Positions 25,347 through 39,206 are shown, numbered from the stretch's first letter. The stretch: DNA of 64,000 bases from Strongyloides papillosus (GCA_005656395.1 SRSI01000003.1:310001-374000); one strand, 5' to 3'. A program made the numbers and translations. Notes: generated from the letters alone by a model not told the origin.

Positions 25347-26294
25347 ATGGCCAATCTGGATATTGACGATATGATGCTCCGTCTTCTTAATGTCGGAATG
25401 GCAGGAGGTAGACTAACAAGTACTATCAACGAACAAGAAATTATGACCCTTTGTCAGATGGCTAAAGAAGTATTTATCTCTCAATCATCATTAGTTGAGG
25501 TAGAACCACCTGTTATTATTTGTGGAGACACACATGGACAGTACTCTGATTTGTTAAGAATCTTCGACAAGAATGGTTTCCCACCAAACACAAATTACCT
25601 CTTCCTCGGTGATTATGTTGATCGTGGTAGACAGAGTATCGAGACGATATGCCTTCTTTTCTGCTACAAGATTAAGTATCCAGAGAATTTCTTTTTGTTG
25701 AGGGGAAACCACGAATGTCCAGCTATCAATAGAGTGTATGGGTTCTTTGAGGAGTGTAATCGCCGTTATAAATCAGCCAAACTTTGGAATGCCTTTCAAG
25801 ATACATTTAATTACATGCCACTTTGTGGTTTGGTTTCTGGAAAGATACTTTGTATGCATGGAGGTTTGTCACCACAATTAACATCACTTGAACAACTTAG
25901 AAGTATTCCACGTCCACAAGATCCACCAAATCCATCTATGGGTATTGATCTCCTCTGGGCTGATCCAGATCAATGGGTTAAGGGATGGCAAGCAAATACC
26001 CGTGGTGTATCATATGTCTTCGGTCAAGATGTAGTTTTGGATGCCTGTCATCGTCTCAACATCGATCTTGTAGCAAGAGCTCACCAAGTAGTCCAGGATG
26101 GTTACGAATTCTTCGCCAACCGCAAGATGGTAACAATCTTCTCTGCCCCACATTATTGTGGACAATTCGACAACTCCGCAGCAACAATGACCGTCAAGGA
26201 TAATCTCACATGCTCCTTCCAAGTCTACCGTCCAACCCCAAAACAAATGTTATTAGCAAGTAAACAAGGAGAAGGTGGAAATCTTCCAGCATAA
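25347..26294 (+). CDS. PP1-type serine/threonine protein phosphatase catalytic subunit
   Basis: A 315-residue uninterrupted frame, full length for a PP1 core. Metal and catalytic motifs are all present: GDTHGQ (D61, H63), GDYVDRG (D89), RGNHE (N121, H122), H171 in MHGGLSP, H246 in RAHQVV, and [11 protein letters not shown] near residues 267-276. The usual Ile after GD in the first motif is Thr, and the SAPNYCGEFDN loop is changed at two positions. The lack of introns and divergent surface segments ([20 protein letters not shown]) suggest one of the expanded nematode PP1 copies, which are often sperm-associated, possibly a retrocopy. The coding region is clearly richer in G+C than its surroundings. 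It dephosphorylates Ser/Thr by family; targets unknown. Confidence 0.95.
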   Translation: MANLDIDDMMLRLLNVGMAGGRLTSTINEQEIMTLCQMAKEVFISQSSLVEVEPPVIICGDTHGQYSDLLRIFDKNGFPPNTNYLFLGDYVDRGRQSIETICLLFCYKIKYPENFFLLRGNHECPAINRVYGFFEECNRRYKSAKLWNAFQDTFNYMPLCGLVSGKILCMHGGLSPQLTSLEQLRSIPRPQDPPNPSMGIDLLWADPDQWVKGWQANTRGVSYVFGQDVVLDACHRLNIDLVARAHQVVQDGYEFFANRKMVTIFSAPHYCGQFDNSAATMTVKDNLTCSFQVYRPTPKQMLLASKQGEGGNLPA

Positions 26295-27334
26295 CTATTT
26301 TTAATGGAAATCAAATTCTTTAATATATTTTATTCAGAATTTTTATATATAATTTACACTTTTATATAAAGGGCAGAATGATATTTTAATCCTTTTGTGT
26401 GTAATTAATTTTTCTCATTAATAAAAAATAGCTTTAACATAAAATTATTTTTTAGAGACTTGGTGTATATATTATTTAGTGCAGTACAGGAATTTATTTG
26501 TGTTATCTTTTGTTTTAAAGTATAAATGAAATTTTCAGTAATTGTGGTAGTGTGTATTTATGGAAAGAGTAAATTAAAATGCCATAATTTAATAGAATCT
26601 TTAATTTGTTTATCTATATTTAGTAAGCTAAATGAAATTCCATTATTCCCCTGAACACTTCCTTCTTATATTTAAAATGATATCATGGTTACATTTTTAA
26701 TTAATAACAAAAAAAACTTATTCTTTGAAAATGACTTCATTACATTACTTCCAAATCAATAAGTGCATATTAATTTCTAATTATAAATTACCATCTTAAC
26801 ACTTCCACAAATTTGTAAAGTTTAATATATTTATTATACCATATATCACCCTCCGAAATGTCTAATAAAACAATAAATATCTACCAATTACTTTTTATAC
26901 CAAATCAATTAACTTGTCTCCCAATACTAAAATATACATTTTCAAAAACATCTGCATTTCATATTACAACAAGTGATTTGTGATACAATTAAATACTCAT
27001 TCTTACTAATTTACAACATGCCTTGTGATTAGACATTCACAGAATTCCATCTAATAAATAAAATGATATATTAAATATGAAACAAAATCAGTGGCTATTT
27101 ATCAATATGAAACTATTACAAATTTCGAACCATTAAATGTGTGATAATGGTGAAATAATAAGTTTGCATTGTAAAGTAGCAATTCGTTTATTTGAAAAAA
27201 ATGATAAAATAACATAGTTGTTTTATGATTGAAGTAATTAAGATGGAGACATTTATCATTATGTAATTTGTGAGGAGTATTTGTGAAACATTGGGGGATG
27301 GCGTTGGTTTTGTCTGGGATGATTGTGGAGGAGA
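26295..27334. other. Intergenic, convergent 3' regions
   Basis: Contains the presumed 3' UTR of the phosphatase gene, with several AATAAA-like words, and the 3' flank of the convergent secreted-protein gene. No other gene, RNA or repeat was recognised. Confidence 0.5.
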
Positions 27335-27937
27335 TTAGTCATCTATTTCAGGACCAATGCATGGTTTGAGGTTTTGGAATTTTATTGTTTTGCGGCAGTC
27401 ATTGAAGAATCTGTTGTTTGGGAGGAGGAAGTAGTTGGTGTTGGTTGAATCCCTGATTTCTGTTACATTTGAGGAGTACAAGAAATAATTTATACACATC
27501 CCAAAACAATTCGTCATCTGAATCTTGAATGTAAGATGACAATACTTCGGATCACTATCATCAGGAATATCACATTTAACAGCTTCAACAAGCCTATCCT
27601 GCTCCTTCATAAAAGAATCTCCCAAACTATCTCTACAATTTTGCGAACAATTAAACGGAAGAAAAAGATCACAACAAGTTGAGACTGAAATAATTTTAAA
27701 AAATTTTAATATCACATAAAACTAACCATATTGTTTGTTATATGAAGATCCCCATAATTCATTATCGATACATTCATTCTCTGATTGCGATAAATACTTT
27801 GCATTAGATATTGTGACATTACATTTTTGCATTGCATTAAGTTGTCTCTCCATGTTATAATTATTTGTTTTAAGAATATTACAATGGATAAGATCGTTGA
27901 GAAGGAATATGAAGGTAAAAAAAATTTGTTGGGACAT
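27335..27937 (-). CDS. Secreted cysteine-containing orphan protein
   Basis: Two exons, 27937-27727 and 27684-27335, joined across a 42-nt intron (GTTAGT donor, TTTCAG acceptor), give 186 residues. The first 19 residues are a signal peptide (FFTFIFLL core). The mature part has about ten cysteines, several N-glycosylation sites (NVT, NCS) and the cysteine pattern STCCDLF...FNCSQNC...NCFGMC. A splice acceptor lies 10-11 bases upstream of the ATG, consistent with spliced-leader addition. I do not recognise the family; it looks like a small secreted nematode protein. Confidence 0.7.
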
Positions 27938-27946
27938 TATTGGGAC

Positions 27947-27956
27947 CTAAAGAAAA
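27947..27956 (-). promoter_or_regulatory. Putative trans-splice acceptor of the secreted orphan gene
   Basis: The minus strand reads a T-rich tract ending TTTTCTTTAG directly before the 5' leader, with the ATG nine bases downstream. A longer overlapping open stretch upstream is in another frame, so this site helps choose the start at 27937. Confidence 0.45.
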
Positions 27957-30900
27957 AATTGCATTTAAAGGAGGCAAAAAAATAATTAAAGCAGAGTAAT
28001 ATGTCAGAGGTCTGAGTAAACTAAATTCCTTGCCATTCCAGGAAAGTCCAACTCCATATTGATTGTCCATCTAATTAACAACTATTCCATTAACTTTCCA
28101 TTGCCTCTAATATGTCAGAGATGTGTCATGTCTAAAAGATAAAAATCTCCAATATATCTCTCCATTCTTCCTCATTTAATCTTCCTTACAGCTGTCAAAT
28201 TTTTTTATGAAAATTGTTTATATTAATGAAGGCTGATGATATAAATTTTATTTCATTTTTTCTAGCAAAATTAAATTGTGAGATAAAGAGAAATAAAAAA
28301 CTAATCAGGTGGTCTTTTAGGAGAATGAAAGGATTTGAAAATTAAAATTGAAGTAGATTGATTGTGGAGTGCTGACATTTCTTTTTTTTTTAATTAATGA
28401 ATGGCATATGAATGTATTATTACAAAATCTTTTTAAATTAACTGCAAAAAATATTGTTGATATAGTGAAATTGTAATAATTTGGTGGGTCCCCTCGTATT
28501 TTGAAATGTTGTTTTATTATATCTTAAATTGAAGTAAGACAATTTTACGAGTTTCGATACACCACCACCATCTCACTGTTTATTATGGAAATACTAAAAT
28601 ATCATATTTGTTTCATAGTATAAAGCACTTTTAGAAATTAAAAAATAGTAGTATCATATTTTATGATCAATCTTATGAATGGGAAAATAAGTTTAGGATA
28701 ATAAATATGTGGTAGGATATCTTGTTTAAATTTACAACTTCAAAAAATGTCATTAAGTTTAGTTGTAAAAAACATATTATAATATGTCCAAAGACAACTT
28801 TTTTTTGTAATAAACAATGTGTTCATTTAATGTGTATTGGAGGCATAAAGATAATTTATCATTGTGATATACATTCAAAAAGATGTCGTCTGTTTGAGAT
28901 TAAAAAATATGTGCGTTTAAGATAATGTGTTTGGTCAAAAATGGTTCTGACAGAATGAAGTATTGTATATATAATATATATTTCAGTGTCTGATACCATC
29001 TTTTTATTAAATTAGTAAAATTGAATATTTAAAAGATAAATTATATGATGTATGAATAAAAAACAAAGGGAAAGTAGCAATTACTCTTTGTAATTTTGTT
29101 ATATTCATTTTTTCAAATAAAATGTTTATATTATAACATATAATGTATCATATTATCATATTTCTGGAGGCCTTAAGCACAACTGATAAATCTCCACACA
29201 TTCAGAAGGTTGCCTTTACTATTACGTTAAATTAATTAACAATCTAAAGAAATATGCTTTGTATCACCAGGGAGCAAAAAGCTAATTGCTTTGTCAACAG
29301 CGGGTTGATTTAAAAATCATCTCAAATAATCATTTAATCTACCATTTACTCATCTGCTATATAATATATATTCCAATAATAAATTAACGAAAAGGTCTAT
29401 TAACTAATTATTGCAAGGTCAGAATTTTTTTCAACCATAATACAAGAAAAGTTGGCTTAAAATTTTTTGGAATGATTTATTTCCAGATACTTTAATGTAG
29501 TCTTTTTTTTAATTACAATCATATAATCTACACTTACATTTATTATCAGGAACAAAAAGATGAATGTGTAATTATGTGCTAGTATCATTATTTCGCACTA
29601 TACTCTTTCACCAATTGACAATTTATTTTTTTATTTTCTTATTGTATTTTGAATAATCTATCAATATTCGTTTGGTGTTGTAAAAATGATGTATTGTGCT
29701 GGAGTGAGAATGGCCAAAAAATAATTAAATTGGCCTTCACAGTGAGTATGTAGGTATTTGTTTAGTTATTATATGTATTAATTTTTATGTTGTACTAAAA
29801 TGTAATACAATGCCTCTTTATTTTCATTGTATTTTTTAATTTACCATAAATATATTAGACTTATTATTTAAAAGTGAAAAAAACTACACTTGTATAATTT
29901 TGTTTATAAAAAAATTATTACACAATAAAAATGGGTTGATTTATATCAATAAAAAATATATTAAACACAAAACGATTCAGGTAAATGTGATACAAATATA
30001 ACGAGATAAAATTACGCTTATTTTTTATAGAAATAATTAAAAATTCATAGTATTGATAAGTACTGTTCATTTTTAGTTTACATTACATTTAAATAGAAGT
30101 TAATTTGTAATCACCCATTAACAAGGTTGGGGAGAATAAAGTAATAGATAAAAAGAAAAATTTTCCTGCCCTCTTTAAATAATTAAATGTATCATTGACA
30201 TAATAAGTGATAAAAAAATGTTACATTTATATACTGAGAACATTTGTTCAATTATAACTTTGATCGTTAATTTGTTCCTTTTGCACTTATCTTTTTCATT
30301 GAAACATTAAAATAGACATAAAATAATTTTCAATGTTTCTAAAGTTTCTTTTATGTACTGGTTAATTTTTATCAATTTTTATCTATTGTAATAGTGGTGA
30401 TGAAATAAAAAATGCGCTTTATTTTTTCTTTATTTTACCAGCAATATTTTTATTTTAATTTCTTTAATCGCATAAACTTTCTGTTCATCATTTATATTAC
30501 TACTATTTTAATTTCATTTCGCAAATTTTGTAACATATAAACATTGTTAAACTTTCTATTACAAGATGTTGTATATTTAATATAGATGTTTTTTTTGTGA
30601 AACAATATAATTTAATTCTTATCAATATGTCACCATTAGTAATATTATAATTTTATTAACATGAACAGTATATAGTTTAGGAATACACCAACTTAAAAGA
30701 GATTTTTTATCTTTTACTAAAATATTATGTGGTTTTAAGTTGTTCTTAGATGTCTATTAAAATAGATGTTAAATTAGATCAAAAAAATAAAATTTCGATT
30801 TAATGATGAGAAGCAGACGGTTGTCTTAGAAGTAGTAACATGTTTTGTTGTATTTTTATGTCCATTTTTGATATTTTTTCTCAATATCAATTTATAAAAT

Positions 30901-32243
30901 AACTTCCTACCAGTAAAAGGCAATATAAATTTAATGATAGAATAACTTTAATTATAAATAGGTGTGAAAAAATATTAACCCTATTTTTCCAATTATTTAT
31001 TAAACTTCAATTGAAATAATATAAATTTATTTAATATCTAAATGCATAAGTTGTTTTTTGCCTCCAATAAATCACCCTCCAAATTATAGTTATACTCAAA
31101 AAACGGAAAGGGTTATATTACATACTTTAAAATTATTATAGCATAAGATACAATGATTCAACCAATAATATACCATTTCCTGGAACTCATGTAAGTAAAA
31201 TAATCCAACTTTATTATTTTATTTATATTATAAGGGATAAGTTTTATGTAACTATAATTTTACATGGAATTACCTCATCAAGATGTCTTCCTAATCTCAA
31301 TTTCATATACATTACCATCTTTTTATTTTCTTTTTGTTTTTTAACAATCTTTTTCTTTTTATAAATGGGTTGTTAATCATTTTTATGTCCATATTTTAGT
31401 ATTTAATCTAAATTAAGGCGTGATTTGTGGTAGTTTATAACGGTTTAATTCTGTTATATAATGATATGAGTGTACTCAAAGACATGAATTTATGTTTTAT
31501 TTATTTGTATTACAATAGAACAGTGTGATATATGGTGGAGTTTAAACGTTCACTGGAGAAGGATGTTTGGGATTTAAAAAATGACTCCTTCACTTTGTTT
31601 CATATTTGACACAATATTTCACTGAACAATTTAAATTTGTTTTACAATGCCAATTTTAAGTTTCACCATTGATTTATTCATCATACATCTCTTTATTCTT
31701 AATTTACATTTTTTACCGATCCAACCCAAAAACATTAAATTAATTACATTTTTTCAAACAAAAACTAAATTCCAGATTGTTAATTTATGCCACCATAACA
31801 ATCAAAAACACTAAAACTTTCTCAATAAAAAATCCAATTTTAATTACAAACTCCTAATTACCCTTTATCATATCATCTCCCACAACAACTAAATATTAAC
31901 ATAACTTATATTATATTTTTTAAACCTCTAACATCTCAACAATTCGCCGATTATAATTGCCTCAAAAATAAATTGCTTTTAAATTTATGATTTATTTTAG
32001 TTTCAGTTAACCGCCAAACCGCTTCTTCTTTAAAGTTATTGGAGATCAAATTAAATATGCTTATTTTATTGTTGAGAAAATAATTTTTCAATTGCTTTAT
32101 TATATTATTTAATAATGTTTTACTTAATTTTATTTGCGATCCTCATAATATTTAAGATATTACATTTTTGAAATATTATACTTGTTTTAGGTTTTATTTT
32201 TTGTTAGGCAGGTTTTGGTTCTTGGTATTGAGGAGATATTAAA
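27957..32243. other. Intergenic region upstream of the DM-domain gene
   Basis: About 4.3 kb of AT-rich DNA. A 67-codon Cys-containing stretch at 28722-28925 has a non-ATG start and no splice context. The last part (31.9-32.2 kb) is presumably promoter and leader of the DM gene, including a possible acceptor TTTTTGTTAG near 32208. No repeats or RNA genes were recognised. Confidence 0.45.
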
Positions 32244-33081
32244 ATGAATATTGAGGCTATTGTACCGGAGTTGTTTGAGTCGGCTAAGAAGATTTATTAT
32301 TGCCAGAGGTGTCTTAATCATGGGGTGTTTTTTGTAAGGAAGACGCATAAGAATGACTGTGATTATAGATACTGTACTTGTGATGCCTGTTCTGTAAGTT
32401 TTGAGGTATTTTTTTATTTGAAATATCTTTTAGATGGTTGATAGGAGAAGAGAATTAAATTATAAACTTAACCAAATACAGGCATCTGATAATAACTCAA
32501 CCTCAAGTGAAGAACCTTTAGCATCTCCTCCTGTACCCTCACCAAATTACAATAACTCTAAGAGTATTATTTCATCTACAGAAAGATTACCACATTGTCA
32601 AAGATGTGCCCAACATGGACTTCAATCACGTCTAAAAGGCCATAAAAAACTATGTCCATACCGCAACTGTGATTGTGTAAAATGCCAAGTTGTTGTGGAA
32701 AGACAACGTCTAATGGCTGATCAAATCAAACTAAGAAGAAAACAAAGAAAAGAAAAAATTCAAACCCAAAAACCTGCTATCAATAAAGAATTCCCCCACA
32801 AATTACCATCCTCGCCACCAATTAACCCTGGATTGAACCCAAATATAATTGATAATTTCTCTTTAGCCTTATTAAGATATCAAACACAGGATCGACTGGA
32901 ATCCGTCTCAACATCCCCATCGAGTATATTCCCTTCCCTGATGGGGAACACAAATTTCGTTATCACAAATCAATTTCCTATAATCCCCAACAATATTGCA
33001 ACTAGTTTTATTTCGCAACCACAAAACAATCAAGAATTCCTTCAACATCTGCAAATGTTGTCCCAACGCCTTCAAAGATAG
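32244..33081 (+). CDS. mab-3: DM-domain transcription factor, MAB-3/Doublesex-like
   Basis: Exons 32244-32393 and 32434-33081 (40-nt intron) give 265 residues with two DM zinc modules. The first, residues 19-50, has YYCQRCLNHG, H and C ligands in KTHKNDCDYRYC and TCDAC, and continues into the MVDRRRELN helix after the splice. The second, about residues 98-150, has HCQRCAQHG, GHKKLCPYRNC and DCVKC followed by a basic VERQRLMADQIKLRRKQRK recognition tail. Two tandem DM domains are the layout of C. elegans MAB-3, a nuclear regulator of male-specific differentiation that binds the DNA minor groove. The rest is Ser/Pro/Asn-rich. The 3' UTR is AT-rich. Orthology to mab-3 is probable but rests on layout. 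Confidence 0.85.
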
Positions 33082-36000
33082 AGCATTCAATGATGGATGA
33101 GTAGCAAAAAAACTTCTTTTCTCAAATGTTTCATGTGAAATAAAAACAAATAACATAGTATAGTTATACAGAAAAATATGGTATTTTGATTTATCTATAG
33201 CTATATTATTAAATTTCAATAATGGATCTCTTCTTATTGAAAAAAATAACTAATTAATTTATTGCTTTGTTTTTGGCGAAATATATATATATGTATCTCT
33301 GAAGATTATTTGACCATTTGTAATTGTTATTTTTAAAATTGCTTTTTAAATATTATATTATTGCTTTATTGTATAAATTTTTTATATGTAGCAAATAAAG
33401 TTCCCAAAAATGGTAGTTTTTTGTTATTAAGATGCTGTGTTATGGTGTTTTAGGTAATCAAAGTTATAATTCAACATTTTTATGGTCACTTTTTTCATCT
33501 AAACATGTTAACTTTTATCGGTAATTGAATCCAAATAAATTGTACAATGAAGTAAATAAAGTTAATGGAATACTTTACAGAATTAATTTTTTCTTCTCCT
33601 TCCAAATATATCCAATTGATTATAAAACTTTAACTCACAACCAAACTAGTCTTATCTCCTATAATATAATATTTCAGAATCTAAATTTCCAATTTACATC
33701 TGGAAATGCCCTCAATGTTTAATAAATTTAAATTTCATCGTTCTAAAAAACATGTACGATTATTTACGTTAGAAAGTTTACTGAAAATAACGTTGCCTAA
33801 GTCTAATTTTTGTCTATTTATAACACTTTTACACAAATTTTTTTTATAACTAACTTTTTAGGATTAATAATTTTTTTAAGTATTAGATTTAATTAAAAAA
33901 ATGAATTTAAATGGATGTATAATTAGTGTTTGTGGTGGTACTCAGAACACATATGATTTTCCTTCCCTGTTGTGGGGGAATTGTTTTTAATGAATAACTA
34001 ATTTGACATAATAGCGTCATTTTTTATTTCTTAATTGTCTTTACTTCTCTAAGGAATAAGTAAATATCTTATTAGTTATTAGATATTGCGTGTTCTCATG
34101 TTATTTGATCACTAAAATTAATAAACAATTAGCTGATCTTGAAAGTACATCCCCTATTTTGGATGTTTAGTACAATGGGCCTGGTTATAAATTGGCAATA
34201 TATAAGCATGTAGCTTAAAAGATAAGACGAACTTATTCTTGTAAGATTAATAAATTTCTACGAAAAAAAAACAATATTAACTATAACTTATTGGTGTAGG
34301 ATATCCAGCAAATGTTGCATCGCCTACGTAAAATCTATTTACTATTTAGAAATAAAGGAAATTTAAAACGTTTAATGGTACCAACAAAGATCCGTTTTTT
34401 AATCTAGTGATTTGGTATTAGCATACATACGCATATTTTTTTATTGTAGAACGAAAAAATCTGATATAAATATTCTTTAAGGTTTATTTATCTTTTTAAA
34501 TCCGCTTTTCAATTTGTCTTTTCTAATATCATTATCCTTTTTATACTAATTTATCCCAAGGCTTTTTCAACATCCATAAAAAGAAATCAAATAAGATTTT
34601 TCAATTAAGTTACTCACGTTTAAAATTTTGTCTACTATCCATTATTTAATTCTCCATAAACATTGTTATATCTCGTTAATTTCAAGGAACAATTTAATTT
34701 ATTCTCTTGTAACATTTTTTCACACCTATCATAGTAGGAATTTCTATTTATAGGAAGTGGTATTATAATATAGATAAGGCTGATTAAATTGTTTTCCACT
34801 ATATTTATTGAAACTTGTTGTAGTATAAACAATTTGTCATATAACTTAGTATAAAAAAATGAATACTTCCAAATATTCTTTAATTACAATTTTTAACGGC
34901 TATCACAAAATAATTTGACTCCAATTAATTTCCTTTTTAAATTTTTGTTTTTAAATGATATTGATACCTCTTTTGGAGATGGTTTAAATGGTCATTATGC
35001 ACTTAAGTTTATATTGTAATCTTATTTATTTTGGTGTGTTTATTTTTATTTATCAAAAATGTAATTTTGGTTATTTTGTCAATCGTTTAAGTTTTTTTTT
35101 CTTAACATAATTTTACATTTCTTTATTTTCTATATCAATATGGCATTATTTTATATAGATAATAAGATGTGTTAATGTTTGTGATATTATCATACCCTCA
35201 AAATTTGTGTATCTGTAAATGAATTGTATTAATTACGATTGTAACTAAAGTAAATATGAAACTAACGAGGCTTGAAACTTTTCAAATTGAGATGATATGC
35301 TAACTTATTTTTACTATTCCAACTTTCTAATGGTACCCTTAGGAAATCCAAGTTAATATAATAAAATTAATCGCACATATTAAGCTATCATCTGAATACT
35401 ATAAGGTTTTAAAGTTTGGTAAGTGGTAATAGTACCGATAACTTTTTTTATAAATAGAGATGAGTTTTTATGTTATAAGAATTGGAATTTGTTGTAAACC
35501 TTTTATCAAATTTTTGAGTGTTTATTTTGTTGTGTAAAATTTTATTCATTTGACATTTAACTTAATATATTTAATTAATAAAATTTTTCAAGCTTTTTTT
35601 TAATTTTACTGTAGATTTATGCTTGATAACTTTTTTTGAATAATTAAAATTATTTATCGAGATATTAATTATTATTATAGTGTGTATTTATGCGTTAATT
35701 AAATTTGTACTTATCTAACATTTATTTTAATGTCAATCTTTTTCATATGTTTTTTATTCTTATCACCACCTTAGTATTTTTTATAAAAAATTTTATCTGT
35801 TTCTTATATGAGCATAAAAATTCTAAAATTCTCCGTTTAAATATTTCTTGTTGTTATTGAAAAATTTGCTTTTTAGGAGAAAAGATATTATTAGGGATTA
35901 TAAAATTTATATAATATAAAAAAAAATAAAATTAATATAAATTTGAGAATTTAGTAGAAGGGTCTATTGTTTTTACTGCAAATATAAAACAATATCTTTT

Positions 36001-36734
36001 TCCAATTTAAATTGACATAAATAAGCTTTCATTCAATGAAAGTTCAATTAGATTTTATGTCTATTTTCTTGGTTTAACGAATTCAAAATTTTTATCAAAC
36101 ATAAGAGGAGGTACTTATCAGAAAGTTTACCACTAGGGCATATATATAGATGATGTATCATTATATAGCATATTTGAGTTGTATAAGTAGAATACATATG
36201 TATTATCAGAACATGAAGTTACATCACATTTACTTAAATTTTAAGAAGTTGAAGTAGAATAAGATATTGCTACAAGCATATTTTTATTAAAGATAAATAA
36301 AGAAATAGCAAATAGAGACTATCTTTGATAAATTATTTTTCAAATTGAAAAATTGCATAAAGAAAATATTATATTATTTTTTTCATCATAATTATACCAA
36401 ATCTAAGAGGTTAAAAATATAAATTAAAATATGAAAAAAGTATAATAATGTAATATTATTTATATTATAAATATTTTGGATATTTCTAAATATATTTTGC
36501 AAAAAATACACTCTACATCAATTTCACTTGCACAAATATTTCTTGGAGATTGAATTTTAATATTTTGCTTCTTGTCAACAGAGGAAGGCCTATTATCTAA
36601 CACAATTCTTACATCTACTTTTATAATTATTAATCTTCGATTTCTTATGTTTCTGTCAAAAATATTACTTATTACACATCTTAAAATATATTAATTGTAA
36701 TTATTTTGAAAAATATTAAAAAAACATTGTCAAA
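33082..36734. other. Intergenic AT-rich region
   Basis: About 3.65 kb between the DM factor and the GPCR gene. Short open stretches at 33525-33722 and 34635-34832 have no supporting features. No mobile element, RNA gene or tandem array was recognised. Confidence 0.45.
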
Positions 36735-38363
36735 ATGAATTATACTTCTAATTTTACAGTTATTTTGCAAAATAATAATCCATTAAATAGTACAATTTTT
36801 GAAAATAATCTTAATATTAGCGGAGATTATTACATTCAAGACCCGGAAACATTGAAATTCAATTTTACAAAAAGTAATTATTTGAGTGACGATTATTTTG
36901 ACGACGATAAGGATTTTTTTGTAATGAAGGTATCATCGGATGGTACGAGTGATTGCATTGATGCAGAACTTTTTATGAGATATACTGGTGATTTGTCATC
37001 GAGACCAGATGTTGTGGTATGTTTTTGAAGTTTCATATTTGTAAATAATTTAATTTTTTAAAGGTTATATCATATATTATTTATGCTATCTTGTTTTTAC
37101 TTGGCCTTCTATGTAATGGATTGTTAATTGGTTCAATGGTAATAAGAAAAAGGAAATCAGTAGCTAATATATTTTTGATAAACTTAGCCATTGCGGATAT
37201 TCTATTATGTTTCACAACTCTAGCTATTACTCCTCTAGTGTCACACAAAAAAGTCTGGTTACTCGGAGCATTTATCTGTAAAATAATATCACCATGTCAA
37301 AGCATATGTGTTCTCGTGACAAGTTATAGTTTATGTTTCATAGCATTAGATCGTTACAGAAGCATAGTAACCCCAATGAAGGAACCCTACAGCATCTTTC
37401 AAGCCCAAATTTTCATGATCTTCATGTGGTTTGGCTCAATTATCATATCAATACCCTCCTTCGTGACATCTGGTTTAAAGGTAATATCAAGCGATGCAGC
37501 AACATTGTGTGGAGAATTTTGTGGTGAACTGTATTGGCCCTCACCACAGATACAGACGGGTTATGGTGTATTTTTAGTATTTATTCAATTTATTATTCCT
37601 TCAGCTGTTATGGGTTTTTGTTATTGGCATATACTACAAAAAGTTCGTGAAGATTGGATAGTTAATAAGGGATCTATGTTAACACAAGCTCAACAGGCAC
37701 AAACAGCAATTAGAAAAAAGCGTGTTATGTATGTATTAATAATGATGGTATTTGTCTTCTTAGGATCCTGGGCACCGTTGACGTTATGTAATATGGCTAG
37801 AGATTTTGGTGTACAAATGGCGGAGAGATATTTTATTACTTTATGTGCAAATATAATAGCTATGACATCTATAATTACCAATCCGATGTTGTATTTTTGG
37901 TTAAGCAAAGTAGGTTGACATCAAAATAGTGATGTTTGATATAAAAATTATTGTTCTTTGAATATTCTATTTTTAGAGACATAGAAGAGCATTAAAGGAT
38001 GATATGTTTTGGTTGACTAATGTTAGGAGAAACCAACAAAATATTGGAATATTGGATCAATTTGAGCCAAGTAGTTTGTTGTACAAAAAGAGTTGCGATC
38101 CATTAACATTGAGTTCATATAATCATAACAATAGACGTGGTACATTAGCAGATCCAACATGTAGTGCAAGGGAAGACCAATTAGAAGATGTTAAAGCTGC
38201 ATGTTTCTTGCTAGTTCCAATAATGCCATTCTGTAAAGAGAAACGTCTAAGTAATGCAGGTATGAGAAGAGGTAGTAACAATAGTAACAATCATGCCCCT
38301 ACAACTAGAAATATGTATGGTAATAATTTAAATGTAAAAAATGGAAGAGCAGGATGGAAATAG
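36735..38363 (+). CDS. Class A neuropeptide-receptor-like GPCR (NPY/NPF-type)
   Basis: Three exons, 36735-37016, 37064-37909 and 37977-38363, all joined in phase 0, encode about 504 residues. The 94-residue extracellular N-terminus is acidic with several N-glycosylation sites. Seven membrane segments lie in exon 2: TM1-2 with NGLLIGSMV and FLINLAIADILLC, TM3 with ALDRYRS (DRY at residues 190-192), ECL2 cysteines near 243-247, TM6 as FVFLGSWAP, and TM7 ending NPMLY (367-371). The third intracellular loop is basic. Exon 3 is a long cytoplasmic tail. Resemblance is to invertebrate NPY/NPF/RYamide-type receptors; ligand unknown. The 3' end converges with the DUF19-like gene. Confidence 0.88.
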
Positions 38364-38450
38364 AATAAACAAATTATTTATAGAAATTATTTTTTTCTCT
38401 TATAAATTTGAATTTTTTATTATATAAAAATTAAATTTTTCTTTATGAAT

Positions 38451-39206
38451 TTAATTTGAGGGTGTTGAAGTAACAAGGCATTTGATGTTACTACATTGGT
38501 CAGCAAAAGCTACGCGTGTTTTTTCGCAAGCCCACCATCCTTCAATTAAACCTAATTGACTGTTAAAGTAATTTTGAAGGCATGTAGCGTATGCTCCACC
38601 AGCTTTGCATATTTGTGTTGGTTGTCCTGTAAGAGAGGAATCGAAATTTTGCATACATTGAATTGCATTTGTACTGGTGTCAAGTGTAATGATAGTTCCA
38701 TATTCGGCAATAGCAATCTCAAATCCTCCATTACATACGAAATCAAGTTCTTTAAACATTCCTGTATATCTGTATGCATCTCTAATTTTATCAGTACTTG
38801 ACATTTCTGATATAAGATGATAATTGTTAACACATGCTGAGTATGTGTCACCTAAACATCCGAAGAATTGTTTTCTTACCCGACATGTACCAATGAGACC
38901 TATATCAGTACCATTAGCGAGAATAGCCTTTTTAATAGCTGTTAAGAGTGCTGTTCCATTTCTCCATGTTAATGATGTATCTATGTTAAGACCTCTATTG
39001 AATTCTACCTATAAAATTATATTAATAATTGGTAATAAAATAAAACATACCTGGCAATAATTAAACTTAACATCATTACATATTTCGCCTACCGGCATTG
39101 TCAGTGGAATCTGAGCCAAAACACTATCAGGTACATTGAAAATATCATCAATAATACCAGATGATCCAATAGAAACCAAGGCAAAAATAAACAATATTAC
39201 TTTCAT
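38451..39206 (-). CDS. DUF19 / T20D4.11-like secreted protein
   Basis: Exons 39206-39051 and 39008-38451, joined in phase 0 across a 42-nt intron (GTATGT donor, TTATAG acceptor), give 237 residues. Residues 1-16 are a signal peptide (VILFIFALVSIGSSG). The body has about twelve cysteines in the pattern NYCQ, TCRVRKQFFGCLGDTYSAC, FVCNGG, QCMQ, QICK, ATCLQ, ACEKT and QCSNIKC, as in nematode DUF19-type secreted domains. One N-glycosylation site (NGT) is near residue 70. The stop lies 87 bp from the stop of the convergent GPCR gene. The function of the family is not established. Confidence 0.75.

Noticed and set aside
27879..28070. 63-codon minus-strand frame overlapping the secreted orphan's start
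   Set aside because: Different frame; it crosses the splice acceptor that better explains the start at 27937.
28722..28925. 67-codon cysteine-containing stretch
   Set aside because: Non-ATG start, no signal peptide, no splice signals or neighbours that support it.
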